A DNA stretch of 16,744 nucleotides from CBCXVS01 sp965178525 (GCA_965178525.1 CBCXVS010000168.1:1-16744); one strand, 5' to 3'; shown: positions 7,342 to 15,694, counted from the stretch's first letter. Made by a program: numbers and translations. Notes: generated by a model not told the origin, from the letters alone.

Positions 7342-7737
7342 CTATGATGTTAAAGCGGACATGACGGCCTTCCAACCCGACGTGCGCGGTGGCGATATCG
7401 GAAATGGTAGCCTTTCATGAGCGTCGCGACGCCTCCTGCACGACGCCATGACCTTCGCCGTCAGCGCCTGGAGTTCCTCGCGTACGAGTTCGGTCACACC
7501 TTGCGCCATCAGCCATTCCCGCAGGGCCTAGTTCATCAGACGCTGATAGCCCTGCCCATCCGGGACCATCTGTTTGAATTGCTCGATCATGTCGGTGTCA
7601 ATCCGGATAGTAATTTTACTTTTCGCCACTTCCCGCCGCGCTTCACGTGCAGCAGGACCTCGCCGAACCTGTCCGGGTTCCGGCGGCCGTCTCATATCGG
7701 TTGAATAATCAAAGTCCGGCTCTTGGGTCGTAGCCAT
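7342..7737 (-). pseudogene. brnA: BrnA-type antitoxin gene with in-frame TAG
   Basis: From ATG 7737, preceded by AGGAAGGGGG at a good distance, the frame reads MATTQEPDFDYSTDMRRP. It continues into the ribbon-helix-helix DNA-binding part KSKITIRIDTDMIEQFK and GQGYQRLMN, then meets TAG at 7528-7530. The same frame continues ALREWLMAQGVTELVREEL, which is how BrnA antitoxins normally carry on after the ...IN stretch, and stays open to TAG at 7342-7344. So one nonsense codon, perhaps CAG to TAG, cuts an otherwise intact antitoxin in its DNA-binding fold. BrnA normally neutralises the ribonuclease BrnT and represses its own promoter. The residues after about 7420 may not be original. If only the 69-residue front is made, it lacks the end of the fold. 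Confidence 0.7.
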
Positions 7738-7857
7738 CGCGCCCCCTTCCTTGCCGTTGCGGTCTGCAAAAGCAGAGACGACTTCGTAGAATCTAACTTG
7801 GTGATCGGCAACAACTTGCTGATACTTCTCCTCATCCTCGACAAAGCCGATGTCCAT
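7738..7857 (-). pseudogene. brnT: BrnT-type toxin remnant fused in frame to BrnA
   Basis: ATG 7857 follows AGGACGGAG and starts MDIGFVEDEEKYQQ, then HQVRFYEVVSAFADRNG. This is the first third of a BrnT ribonuclease toxin (compare the common FxWDxxK...H.VsFeEa..vF.D pattern). The remaining two thirds, which hold most of the RNase fold, are deleted. The frame passes without a stop into brnA, so the region encodes a hybrid of about 40 toxin residues plus BrnA. The gene order toxin then antitoxin is the usual one for this family. Confidence 0.65.
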
Positions 7858-7882
7858 GCTCCGTCCTTTGTGAATATGTACA

Positions 7883-7911
7883 ATCATACATACATTGGGT
7901 AAGAGAGACAA
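7883..7911 (-). promoter_or_regulatory. Promoter of the brnTA remnant
   Basis: On the minus strand TTGTCT (7911-7906) is followed after exactly 17 bp by TATGAT (7888-7883), a good vegetative promoter 25 bp before the brnT ATG. The surrounding TGTATGTATGATTGTACAT has dyad character and could be the BrnA operator; that is an inference. Confidence 0.6.
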
Positions 7912-7964
7912 GGGAAGATAGAAGAGGAAGCAGACTGAAATGAAACCTCACGCATGTGGCATAG

Positions 7965-8017
7965 CGAATGCAGAATGCAGCCTATCCATACTCCGGACAT
8001 TCTGCATTCCGCATTCG
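7965..8017. repeat. Long imperfect inverted repeat (hairpin)
   Basis: CGAATGCAGAATGCAG (7965-7980) faces CTGCATTCCGCATTCG (8002-8017), 15 of 16 positions complementary, with a 21-nt loop. Each arm is built of a GAATGCA-type heptamer unit repeated. It lies between the 3' end of the secreted-protein gene (8047) and the brnTA promoter (7911), the right place for a transcription terminator, though no T tract follows on either strand. A dispersed repeat or small MITE is an alternative. Confidence 0.65.
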
Positions 8018-8046
8018 TCAAGTGCCTGGCCGGGATCACAAAGGTC

Positions 8047-8689
8047 CTAGTTAGCGGCAGCCAGTGTCACCTCGAAGCACCAGGGCCGCGTCGAGCCATC
8101 TTCCCCGGGAACGCGTCCCGGCGGCGAGCCGCCCGGATCGGGATCGAGAAATGACATTGGCTCCGGCCCCAGGACGACTGGACCCGGAAACTGCTGTCCG
8201 ACACCCATGTTCACCCCACATGCGTCATCGACATCGCCATCCGCTACGCGGATTTGGCCATCGGTGTCGGCACACTCGACGATGATCGCCCAGTCATACA
8301 GGCCCGGCGGCAGTGTAAACGGCGCAATGGGAAACGCAAACAGGAGCTCGGGAATCCCGGGGATGGGCACGATCGGCGCGAGTAGGATCGGCGTAAAAGC
8401 GGCCTCCGTGCCCGTCGGACGCGGCTTGCCGTCGGATACACTCGAAGATATAGATGCCCGCCACACGGCTCAGACAGGGCTCGAGGATCTTGTGCTTCCA
8501 GGTGAATTCGATCGAATCGGCTTCTGAAAACGTATAGAGTTCCAGCTCAATGTCACCAGGCGGTACGTCGATGTCCGTGGTCCAGCAATCCTGCAGGACG
8601 TTAACGGGACCCGGCTGGGCAAAGACGGGGGAGATCATCAACGCCACCGTGCCGATGAGCGCGGCGAGCATACTTCCACGAATACGCAT
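8047..8689 (-). pseudogene. Small secreted protein, frameshifted
   Basis: The ATG at 8689, second of two adjacent ATGs, is placed 6 bp after GGAGG. It starts MRIRGSMLAALIGTVALMISPVFA, a textbook signal peptide cleaved before QPG. The frame encodes a tidy domain (NVLQDCWTTDIDVPPGDIELELYTFSEADSIEFTW) and then RVAGIYIFE. At about 8440 the homogeneous reading moves by +1 into SSVSDGKPRPTGTEAAFTPI, a Pro-rich stretch, LPPGLYDWAIIVECADTDG, and the end WCFEVTLAAAN at TAG 8047-8049. Together that is about 214 residues. I do not recognise the family. The four-cysteine, Asp-rich, signal-bearing layout suggests an exported periplasmic or surface protein. A single extra base would explain the break, either a real mutation or a read error. 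Confidence 0.6.
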
Positions 8690-8805
8690 CATTTTCCTCC
8701 AAGGTTCTCAAATTGAGGCTGTGTAGTCACCACCCATCATCCAGCGTGTTATCGAGGCGAGCCAACATCGCAGCTCTGTATATGGATCTCCTTCCTGTGT
8801 TTTCA

Positions 8806-8915
8806 AATAATTATAGTCGTATTGTGTACGGTTATCCTGAATTAAAACGCTGAATTATTTAAAACAAGTTGCAGTATAAATTGTTTTAAAACTATAAATC
8901 AATAATAATTATAGT
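8806..8915. repeat. 12-bp direct repeat AATAATTATAGT
   Basis: AATAATTATAGT occurs at 8806-8817 and again at 8904-8915. Each copy contains a perfect TATAAT on the minus strand and one TTATAGT box. The space between holds another inverted repeat, TTTAAAACAA (8858-8867) against TTGTTTTAAA (8881-8890), with a 13-nt loop. Confidence 0.55.
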
Positions 8916-8942
8916 TGACTATAAAGATAAATTGTCTAAAAT
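8891..8942 (+). promoter_or_regulatory. Palindromic operator-like boxes over a promoter
   Basis: ACTATAA (8891-8897), TTATAGT (8909-8915) and ACTATAA (8918-8924) form nested inverted repeats. The last two make the palindrome TTATAGT-TG-ACTATAA. On the plus strand TTGACT (8915-8920) and TAAAAT (8937-8942), 16 bp apart, form a good promoter whose -35 lies inside the palindrome. On the minus strand TATAAT lies at 8913-8908. This arrangement is what a repressed, divergent control region looks like; no regulator is encoded next to it. Confidence 0.45.
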
Positions 8943-8954
8943 GCATCGTTATTA

Positions 8955-9188
8955 ATGTTTAATATAATAGTTTTCATATTTATTTTGCTTAAGTATGTCA
9001 GAAATGATGTGATGGATACACAGGACATTCTATGGCGCACCATCGTGGGGGGCGCGTCCGTTTGCTTAGGAAGGCGCGTCTTGTATGAAGAGCCCATCAT
9101 CCGAAGAGACGGCTTCCGGATGCCCGAGCCATCCGGAAATCCGGTGCCGCGACCAGTCTTGTGGTGGCAATGGGAAGGGCTAGAATAG
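8955..9188 (+). CDS. Possible small protein, unknown
   Basis: A 77-codon frame begins at ATG 8955 a few bases downstream of the plus-strand promoter at 8915-8942, so any leader would be very short. No ribosome-binding site is visible. Residues 3-13 (NIIVFIFILLK) are hydrophobic; the rest is mixed and ends PVPRPVLWWQWEGLE at TAG. An internal ATG at 9012 is an alternative. I recognise no family. The frame crosses from AT-rich to GC-rich sequence, so it may be accidental. Confidence 0.2.
   Translation: MFNIIVFIFILLKYVRNDVMDTQDILWRTIVGGASVCLGRRVLYEEPIIRRDGFRMPEPSGNPVPRPVLWWQWEGLE
9114..9138. repeat. GC-rich hairpin
   Basis: TTCCGGATG (9114-9122) and CATCCGGAA (9130-9138) are perfect 9-bp inverted arms around a 7-nt loop. 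There is no T tract, so it is not a typical intrinsic terminator. Confidence 0.45.
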
Positions 9189-9375
9189 TTAGGCTCTAGG
9201 CACGCTGGAGGAACTGGAGCGATGAACCTCATCCGCAGTACCTCCCGCAAGGATGGTGGTTGAGAAGGTGGGAGACCTCAGCTAACACCACCGAGGGCGT
9301 GGCGAGGGGAAGGCGAAGCGATGGCACGACCTCCCGGCAGCGCGCCTGCCATGTCCCCCACAAGATACATACCGC

Positions 9376-12264
9376 CTATTGCGGGAAATCCGCCGGATCG
9401 GCCGGATCCGTTCCGGCATCGCGCTCGGTTTGATCCCCGAAACCATCCTCGTCACGGTCAATGCCAAGTCGGCGGCCTGTCCCGCGCGGCACCAGCGTAT
9501 AGGTCAGCGGCGTTGCGGGTGACGCAAACTGACGCGCCATGTCGACGGTCGCCGCATCGCCGTCGTGGTCGCTCAGGAACCGATCCGTCATCCGATCGTA
9601 GAAGCCACCGCGGCTGAGGCCATTGATCGTCGCTTTAACGATCAAATCAAGTCGTCCGGGCTCCGCATCGGCCAGTGCGATCATGGCGGCGACCAGATCG
9701 GATTGGCCGAACAACGTGACGGGACCGGGACCGGTCACGGTGACCTGTTTACCAGCCGCCGCATGCGTGTCCTGACTCGCCGGCCCAGGAGGCTGTTGCA
9801 GGTTTGTGGGTGAGCCAGGAGGCAGATCTGAACCGAAAAAGGAGAGCAAAAGCGCGGTGAGATCCGCGATGTCTTGATCGGTTTGGATGGGGAATGCCCT
9901 TGCCGAGATGAAGGCTGACAGCGTATCCAGGCTGCCGTCATGCCGAAACCCGAAGCCCGAGAGACTGACGGGCCGGATCATATCGAACCCGACGCGGTCG
10001 TATAAGTTGCGCAGTTGCGGGACTTTCATCGGCATATTCGACTCGTTTGAGTCTGCCTGGAGCGCTAAGTGATGCTCGCCGAGCGGACCCGGCGGCAGCG
10101 CGACGAACTGGTTGCCATCCCACGTCATATCCGTGCTGGCGCCCGTCGGCGTCGTATGGCAACTCACGCATGCAAACGCATTGAGTCCTGCCAGCGCATT
10201 GCCGTTGGGCAAGGGATCACCGCGTTGCAGCCCCCCCTCGTCGGCGAATAAGCCTGTGGCCAGATGGCCGGGTAAGGGCAAGTCGGTCGGCAAGTCATTA
10301 TCAAATGTCCGAAAGGTATTGGGCGGATACGTGATCGTGGCGAGAAAATCTTCGAATGCTTGCATCTCTTCCGCAGTCAAATTGTCATCATCCCCTTGCA
10401 GGCCGATGAAGGCAGCGTTGAATTCCTCGAGGCCATCTTTGTCACCGCGCCAATGGAAGGGTTCAAGGCCGATAATGGCTTGCCGGGTCTGCGTGCTCAT
10501 CGGACCTTTCATGGGATGGAAATCATTGAAGGCGTCGGGGTCGCCATCCAGAGGTGTATTCGCGCCCAGATTATGCTGCCCGCCTTCGAGAACGGAGGTC
10601 ACCGGCTTCATCTCGCCGGCGGGATCCCCCAGGTCCCACGCCAGCCGGTCCAACCGCGCATCCACGTGGCACGAGGCGCAGGCGATGTGTCCCAGGCCGG
10701 AATTTTGGTGCGTATCATAGAGGTGTTGGCGGCCGATCTGGATCGACTCCGGCGTCGGGTCGAATAACGCCGTGCGCTCGATCTCGGTCTCCGTGGCCGT
10801 ATCGATGACCGACAAGGACGACTCGAAGCGGTTTAACACATACAAACGACCGCGGGCCTCATCCAACGCCAGGCCGGTCGGCCCCTCCCCAAGGTCGATA
10901 CGCCGAAACTGGGGCGGCTGCACATCGAAGATGAGAAGATTGTTCGATCCCATGCCGGTGATATACACGCGCGTTCCGGCCGCATTCCACGCGATGCCGC
11001 GCGGGTCACCAATCGATTGGTCGCGCAGCACTTGCGGCAGCGTCGGCACGGTATAATCGAGATGCCCATTCAAATCGCCTATCCGTATCTCGAACGTTGT
11101 GGGATCAATGGCCGCCCCGATAACGCGGAGGAACGTTCCCTGCAAATTGGGCTCATAACGAATGTGATTCATCGCGTCGGTACCAACAACCGTGACGTCG
11201 CCGGTCGCCGGATTGACCCCAAGGCTCATGCATATATTCATTAACCCGCTCACATAGTCCACTTCGAGACTTGAGGTGTTGATGATCGCGACATCGTGGT
11301 CGGGCATGTCCCACCCCTGTGGGCGGCCTGAACGGTCGGCTAGCGGACCGCTGACAAAGTTGGTCCAATCGCCCTCGTTATCGTCGAGCCATCGACCCTG
11401 GCCGTCTTTCTTGACGATCAGGCCCACAACTGGCGGCGGGGGCAGAGCGGGATTGATCGAGGGATTGAACGTGACGCCGTCATTGGGCGGCGGGTTCTGC
11501 CCGCCGTAGGGTCCATCGGGATCACTGACCGCGTTCGGATGGAAGAAGAGCGGAATCGGCGTATCGCCGTTGAGAATGGTGGTCGCGTTGCCCGATTCAA
11601 AAATGGCGGCGTACACTGCCGAGCCATCCGGGCTCACTGCGAGCGCGCGGGGGTCTTCGCCAAGAATGGCGATTTCTGCGGTGGCGCTACGGCTTACAGG
11701 ATCAAACACTTGAATGGTGTTGACCTGAGAGCACGAGACAAAGGCCCGCTCGGGCGTTCCGGCAAAGACCACATCGGCGGGCTCATCCCGTGTCTGAATC
11801 GTCGCGACGACGCGCATCTCGTTGAGATCAACCACACTCACCGAGTCGGAAATATGGTTGACCACCCAGACTTCGTCAGGGGTTCGGAATCGGACCGATA
11901 CCGGATCCAACCCCACGGGCACTTCGGCTACGAGCATGGGTGAGCCGCTCGATACATCGAAGACGGCAAGCCGCGCATCGGGAAGATTGACCACGGCGAG
12001 CTTGGCGCCATCGGGGCTCAAGTCGACGGGATGAACGACCGGCGTTTCCCAATTCACATAAGAAGTTGGCGCGCCTTGTGGCATCGCTTGCTTGGCAAAA
12101 GGGAGTAGACAAAAGATCGCCATGACGGCGAAGAGAATGCTGCGTCGCGTTGGACGAACGTGTGCTCTGTATCGCTCAACCTCGGGGCCAGGAGCTCCGG
12201 AGCCGGTATGATCGGACGCTTCTGGCAACGAGAGGATCGTTCTTATCCGTTTCAAGCTGTTCAC
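9376..12264 (-). CDS. Exported beta-propeller / di-heme cytochrome c peroxidase-like protein
   Basis: This intact 962-residue protein has two halves. Residues 40-60 (RRSILFAVMAIFCLLPF) form an export signal or anchor after a long n-region. Residues about 70-510 hold repeats of the YVTN/YncE type (HPVDLSPDGAKLAVVN, ADVVFAGTPERAFVSC, GPTGLALDEARGRLYVLN), expected to fold as a beta-propeller. The second half has two c-type haem sites, CASCH (529-533) and CVSCH (699-703). MauG/CcpA-like peroxidase motifs are FHWRGDKDGLEEFN, KVPQLRN (747-753) and GFGFRHDGSLDTL (His775). The tail DRDEDGFGDQTERDAGTDP (934 onward) is a calcium-binding DxDxDG repeat. The protein would work in the periplasm or at the surface, where the haems could reduce peroxide or oxidise a partner. 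The start is GTG 12264; a GGGAG lies very close, so the start is uncertain. It ends at TAG. No maturation genes are adjacent. Confidence 0.85.
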   Translation of the reverse strand: MNSLKRIRTILSLPEASDHTGSGAPGPEVERYRAHVRPTRRSILFAVMAIFCLLPFAKQAMPQGAPTSYVNWETPVVHPVDLSPDGAKLAVVNLPDARLAVFDVSSGSPMLVAEVPVGLDPVSVRFRTPDEVWVVNHISDSVSVVDLNEMRVVATIQTRDEPADVVFAGTPERAFVSCSQVNTIQVFDPVSRSATAEIAILGEDPRALAVSPDGSAVYAAIFESGNATTILNGDTPIPLFFHPNAVSDPDGPYGGQNPPPNDGVTFNPSINPALPPPPVVGLIVKKDGQGRWLDDNEGDWTNFVSGPLADRSGRPQGWDMPDHDVAIINTSSLEVDYVSGLMNICMSLGVNPATGDVTVVGTDAMNHIRYEPNLQGTFLRVIGAAIDPTTFEIRIGDLNGHLDYTVPTLPQVLRDQSIGDPRGIAWNAAGTRVYITGMGSNNLLIFDVQPPQFRRIDLGEGPTGLALDEARGRLYVLNRFESSLSVIDTATETEIERTALFDPTPESIQIGRQHLYDTHQNSGLGHIACASCHVDARLDRLAWDLGDPAGEMKPVTSVLEGGQHNLGANTPLDGDPDAFNDFHPMKGPMSTQTRQAIIGLEPFHWRGDKDGLEEFNAAFIGLQGDDDNLTAEEMQAFEDFLATITYPPNTFRTFDNDLPTDLPLPGHLATGLFADEGGLQRGDPLPNGNALAGLNAFACVSCHTTPTGASTDMTWDGNQFVALPPGPLGEHHLALQADSNESNMPMKVPQLRNLYDRVGFDMIRPVSLSGFGFRHDGSLDTLSAFISARAFPIQTDQDIADLTALLLSFFGSDLPPGSPTNLQQPPGPASQDTHAAAGKQVTVTGPGPVTLFGQSDLVAAMIALADAEPGRLDLIVKATINGLSRGGFYDRMTDRFLSDHDGDAATVDMARQFASPATPLTYTLVPRGTGRRLGIDRDEDGFGDQTERDAGTDPADPADFPQ

Positions 12265-12713
12265 TCCCTATGATATCACACCGCAAACTGTTGTAGAACT
12301 TGTATGGGTTGTACGAGTTATCGAGCAAACTCAGACGTGCGTCGTACATGACGGTTTCTATCGTCTAGGGAACGCAAAGAATATGCCAGGCGTTAGATCG
12401 GTGTCACCGTGCCGATTTGGCTAGGATTGCGATCTCGCCGATTGGGTCGTTGCGGACACACTTGGCGGCGTTTTAGGGGTCACCTCTGACCCATCCACGG
12501 TGCGGACTCTTTCACCGCCCTGCGTCGTGATACCCGCCAGATACGCAAGAAAGTAGGTACTGATGTTCGCCTGCGGCAAAGCCGATAAAGAAGGCTGCAG
12601 AGGCATCCGACTCTCAAAGATTACAAAAGCGGTATATATCCATGCGGGGTCTCTGCATCATCGGGGCGCCATGCGATGAGGATACGTTTTGGCCAAACAC
12701 CGGGGGATCGAAC
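12265..12713. other. Divergent intergenic region
   Basis: These 449 bp separate the beta-propeller gene (-) from the GT-C-like gene (+), so both promoters should lie here. I found no convincing -35/-10 pair for either. The only local feature is GGGTCA-GAGG-TGACCC-like dyad symmetry near 12475-12490 (minus-strand reading). No gene is recognisable. Confidence 0.5.
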
Positions 12714-14732
12714 ATGCCCGATTCGCGATTCGATGGGTTTCTTCGAACAGCGTGCACAGCGGTGGTCACGCTCTTTGGCTGCTGGACGCTGCTCGCCAAT
12801 GCGGTGGTGATCTCCGGAGGGAGCTTCACGGACCTGCGCCGCTTGATGCCCGTGGTTTTGCTCGCGGCTGCGGTCATTCTATTTTTCCTGCATTCCGCCT
12901 TGCAAGCCCGAACGATTGACGATTCCGGTCACACCTCCCCGCTCAGCGATCCTAGTGACGATAGCAAGACACTGATCACCCTTCTGTTTGGCGCCGGACT
13001 CGCCGCCATTTACGCCTTCGGCAGCCAGTATGTGATCTTCTGGGGGCTGACATGTCTGTATCTCGGTGTCGTCTACCTCCGGAAGTGCAACACGCTGCCG
13101 TTGCGTTTGCGCGCGGCCAGCTCAGACGCCTGGAATATCTCGCCTTTTGTGATGGCGGCGCTGACTGGCACGCTGGCCACGGTGCTGCTCAACCGCCCTG
13201 ACTATGATGAATCCCTCTATCTCAATATGGCCGCTTCCGTGTTGGATGATCCCAACGCCCCCATCTTCGCCACGGATAGCTTACACGGCATTTCCGGCAC
13301 CTACTATTTCCCAACCTACCGGATTCACGCATTTGAGCTTTTCTACGCATTCATCGCCTGGGCCGGCAATATGGAGCCAATTCGGGTGTCGCAGCTCCTG
13401 CTTGCCCCGCTGCTGGCCTTCGTGAGCGTCTTCACCGCGGCGAGGTTCTTTCGTCTGTTTCTGCCGCATCGGTGGGGCTGGGCGACGTTCTGTTTCGTCG
13501 TCACACTTTTGGTCCTGCGCGAGACCCACCAGATGTACGGGAGTTTTGCTTTTGTGCGTATGTTTGCGGGTAAGTGCGTGTTTCTGACTGCAATCATTCC
13601 CCTGATCGTTACCCATGCCGTGGAATTTTTTGTTCGCCCTCGTTTCCGAACCTGGTTCCTACTGGCGCTCACCCAGGTCGCGGCTGTCGGATTCACGGCA
13701 AACGCCCTCTAGCCAATGGCGGCTGCTCTCGCTCTGGTTGCCTGCTGGCGTCCTGCCTGGAACGAAACCCACCGCTTTGGCTGGGGGCTCCTGGCTTCGG
13801 GATATCCGCTGATCATCAGTCTTATCATCAAAGCTGCAGTCCACAGAGAGGGGCTCCAAATTGAGAATTTTGGAACCCTGCTCCCTATTGACCAGGCGAC
13901 GGTCAAGGTGTTGGGCGATGGCTTCACATTGTGGCTATGGCTGATGACGCTAACGAGTGCTTGGTGTCTCCTGAAAGACCGGGCTTGCCGCCGTTGGGTG
14001 CTCGGCTTCCTGCTCGGTTTTATGTTGACTTGTATAAACCCCTTTCTGGATGAATTCTGGGGAGGGCATGTGACCGCGAAGTATCTTGTGTGGCGACTCT
14101 TGTGGGTGGTTCCCTTACCGGTATTTCTGGCTCTCTTGGTGACGGAAGCACTCGCCGGAGGCTGGCAAAAAAGCTGGGCGCAACGAGGCATATGTTGCTT
14201 CATGGCTCTGGTTATCATTCTCATGTATGTTCGCGACAACCCCCTTCAAGACCAGAAATACCATCATATTGAATTGAAGCCGGGACTGAAAGTAAAGCAG
14301 CCGTATTACGATGTTGCAAAGCGAGTCACACAAATGGCCACAAAAGGCACCCCTGTACTTGTGCCCTACCCGGTTGCACTCTGGGTGCCAACGTTTCGCC
14401 AACACCCCTATCCCCCGGTTGCCAGGCGTCACTACACCGAGGGTGTGCTAGCGGTTTTTGCGAGCTGGGTCGACACCCGAGAGCTGCGTGAGCGTCTTGC
14501 TCTTTACGATTATATATCCGGAAAATCTTATAACGAGCGTAGTGGGGCTCTCTTAGAACGCTGGCTGAGAGAGAAAAAGATCGCGGTGGTCGCAGTCCCC
14601 CGGAATCACAAAGGGCTCAGTGAGCTTTCGCGTATTCTACACAAAGCCGAATTCGTTCCCTCCGAGTACCTCGGCCATGTCATTTTCGACCGTGGTGAAA
14701 AGAACCTGCCGGTTCGCCAAGGCGTCAACTGA
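12714..14732 (+). pseudogene. GT-C-like polytopic membrane protein with in-frame TAG
   Basis: The ATG at 12714 follows GGGGGA by 7 bp and is preferred to an upstream in-frame ATG at 12642. A single reading frame of 672 codons runs to TGA 14730-14732, broken only by TAG at 13710-13712 (codon 333). The first half has about eight hydrophobic helices and RPDYDESLYLNMA (DYDE at 163-166) in the loop after an early helix. Such an acidic motif is the catalytic loop in lipid-linked-sugar GT-C glycosyltransferases. After the TAG come further helices and a soluble C-terminal domain with KVKQPYYDVAKRVTQMATKGTPVLVP. Both sides keep good coding character, so the mutation is recent, erroneous, or read through. 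TAG falls in FTANAL-*-PMAAAL, where Trp (TGG) would be plausible. It probably modifies envelope glycans or lipids; no close family can be named. Confidence 0.65.
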
Positions 14733-14778
14733 CAATAAAAAGCCCTGTCACGGCAACGCGGATGGTGGGTCATAGCGC

Positions 14779-15690
14779 TTAAGACAGCCACGTCTCATGG
14801 AGCAAAGCCAGAAGGATGCCGGAGCCTAACAGCAGATAGAGCTTCCGGTAGAACGCTTGATAGGTGATGGTGGACTGATATCCCAGTTGTTGCCGCCAAG
14901 CGCTTCGTGCCGCCCATAATTGGGTACATGCCAGAAGAGGAACAACATGGAGTGATGGGGGGACCAGGCCGAGTATGCTGAGCCCGGCAAGATACAAGAG
15001 ACAGCACGTAAAGAGCGCTGTGCTGACAAAGAACATTCGTTTTTTCCCGAAACTCACGGCATTGGTATGCACGTCAGTTTGCCGGTCGGCATCATAGTCT
15101 CGAATCTCTTGGATGAGATGCCCGGCAACAAAAATGACGGTGAAAAACGCGCCCACTAGCCAGCCTCTGACGTCGACGGGCGTCGCTGTCGCATAGCCCG
15201 CCATGAAATGCAGGATGCCACCGCTGAAGTGGAGAGCCGAAGACCACAACGGTGTGGCTTTGAGGTATGCCAGCGGGCTGGAGTACAAAAGACCCGTGGC
15301 GAAGACGCCGAGGCCGAAGACCCACGGTTTCCCGCTTAAGGCGAGTAACGCCATCAGGCCCAAACAGCAGAGTAAAAGCGCAAATCGGCAGGCTTGCTCA
15401 GGGCCTGCCTTGTAGAGCCTATCCGTCTGTTTTCCCTTCTTTGGATCCACACTGTCGTTCCGAAGATCAACGACATCGTTCAGCAAAAAGATACCAGCGA
15501 CGAGCAGATAGGAGCCGCTGCACAAGAGGGCGGCATCGGTGAGCCGGCCCGCGTGACTCTGGACGGCGCCAAACGCGAACCCAAAGAACGGCGTTCCCTG
15601 CAGCAAGAGACATTCGCGGTAGCGGATGACCTGAGACAACGCCCGGAATGTTTTGGGAAGCGTGAGGTGTGCAGTGGAAACGTGCCACAT
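14779..15690 (-). CDS. UbiA-family prenyltransferase
   Basis: This 303-residue integral membrane protein would transfer an isoprenoid chain from its diphosphate to an aromatic or other acceptor. The first Asp-rich motif NDVVDLRND (residues 71-79) is the NDxxDxxxD Mg-diphosphate site. The second is RDYDADRQTD (197-206, Asp 198/202/206). Both are flanked by hydrophobic helices (about eight or nine in all), the normal UbiA layout. The ATG at 15690 was chosen because it lies 4 bp after the TAG of the preceding gene and begins just before RALSQVIRYRECLLL, the usual start of the family; longer frames upstream overlap that gene. It ends at TAA and converges with the GT-C-like gene, 46 bp apart. Translational coupling to the cyclase-like gene is likely. 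The acceptor is not predictable: 4-hydroxybenzoate, homogentisate or chlorophyll-type substrates are all within the family. Confidence 0.85.
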   Translation of the reverse strand: MWHVSTAHLTLPKTFRALSQVIRYRECLLLQGTPFFGFAFGAVQSHAGRLTDAALLCSGSYLLVAGIFLLNDVVDLRNDSVDPKKGKQTDRLYKAGPEQACRFALLLCCLGLMALLALSGKPWVFGLGVFATGLLYSSPLAYLKATPLWSSALHFSGGILHFMAGYATATPVDVRGWLVGAFFTVIFVAGHLIQEIRDYDADRQTDVHTNAVSFGKKRMFFVSTALFTCCLLYLAGLSILGLVPPSLHVVPLLACTQLWAARSAWRQQLGYQSTITYQAFYRKLYLLLGSGILLALLHETWLS

Positions 15691-15694
15691 GAAG

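Larger units (their letters stand above)
8697..9375. other. Intergenic region with an AT-rich island
   Basis: There are 679 bp without a confident gene. Bases 8800-8980 are strikingly AT-rich against the GC-rich surroundings and carry the box repeats and promoter-like elements listed separately. On the minus strand GGAAGGAG (8795-8788), a strong Shine-Dalgarno, has no start codon at working distance. From 9000 to 9375 base composition returns to normal. It holds a GC-rich hairpin and a possible 77-codon frame, but nothing I can identify. Confidence 0.6.

Noticed and set aside
7277..7420. A 47-codon plus-strand frame (MEACDKLRQREM...) between the sigma factor and brnA.
   Set aside because: No ribosome-binding site and no recognisable family. 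Part of it lies antisense to the brnA read-through frame.
10112..10720. A 202-codon plus-strand frame across the haem region of the large gene.
   Set aside because: Antisense to the intact 962-residue gene with clear haem motifs; typical of high-GC shadow frames.
4820..12492. Similar 18-mers GGTCTGAGGTCACCCCTA (near 4822-4839) and GGTCAGAGGTGACCCCTA (near 12474-12491), both on the minus strand, as a shared repeat or IS end.
   Set aside because: Sixteen of 18 matches is about what chance gives several times when a 16.7-kb window is compared with itself on both strands, and neither site has a partner end.
12421..12606. A 61-codon minus-strand frame upstream of the beta-propeller gene.
   Set aside because: No ribosome-binding site and composition unlike its neighbours; not recognised as any family.
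14733..14778. Terminator between the convergent GT-C-like and UbiA genes.
   Set aside because: The 46-bp gap has an AATAAAAA stretch but no stem I could pair convincingly.
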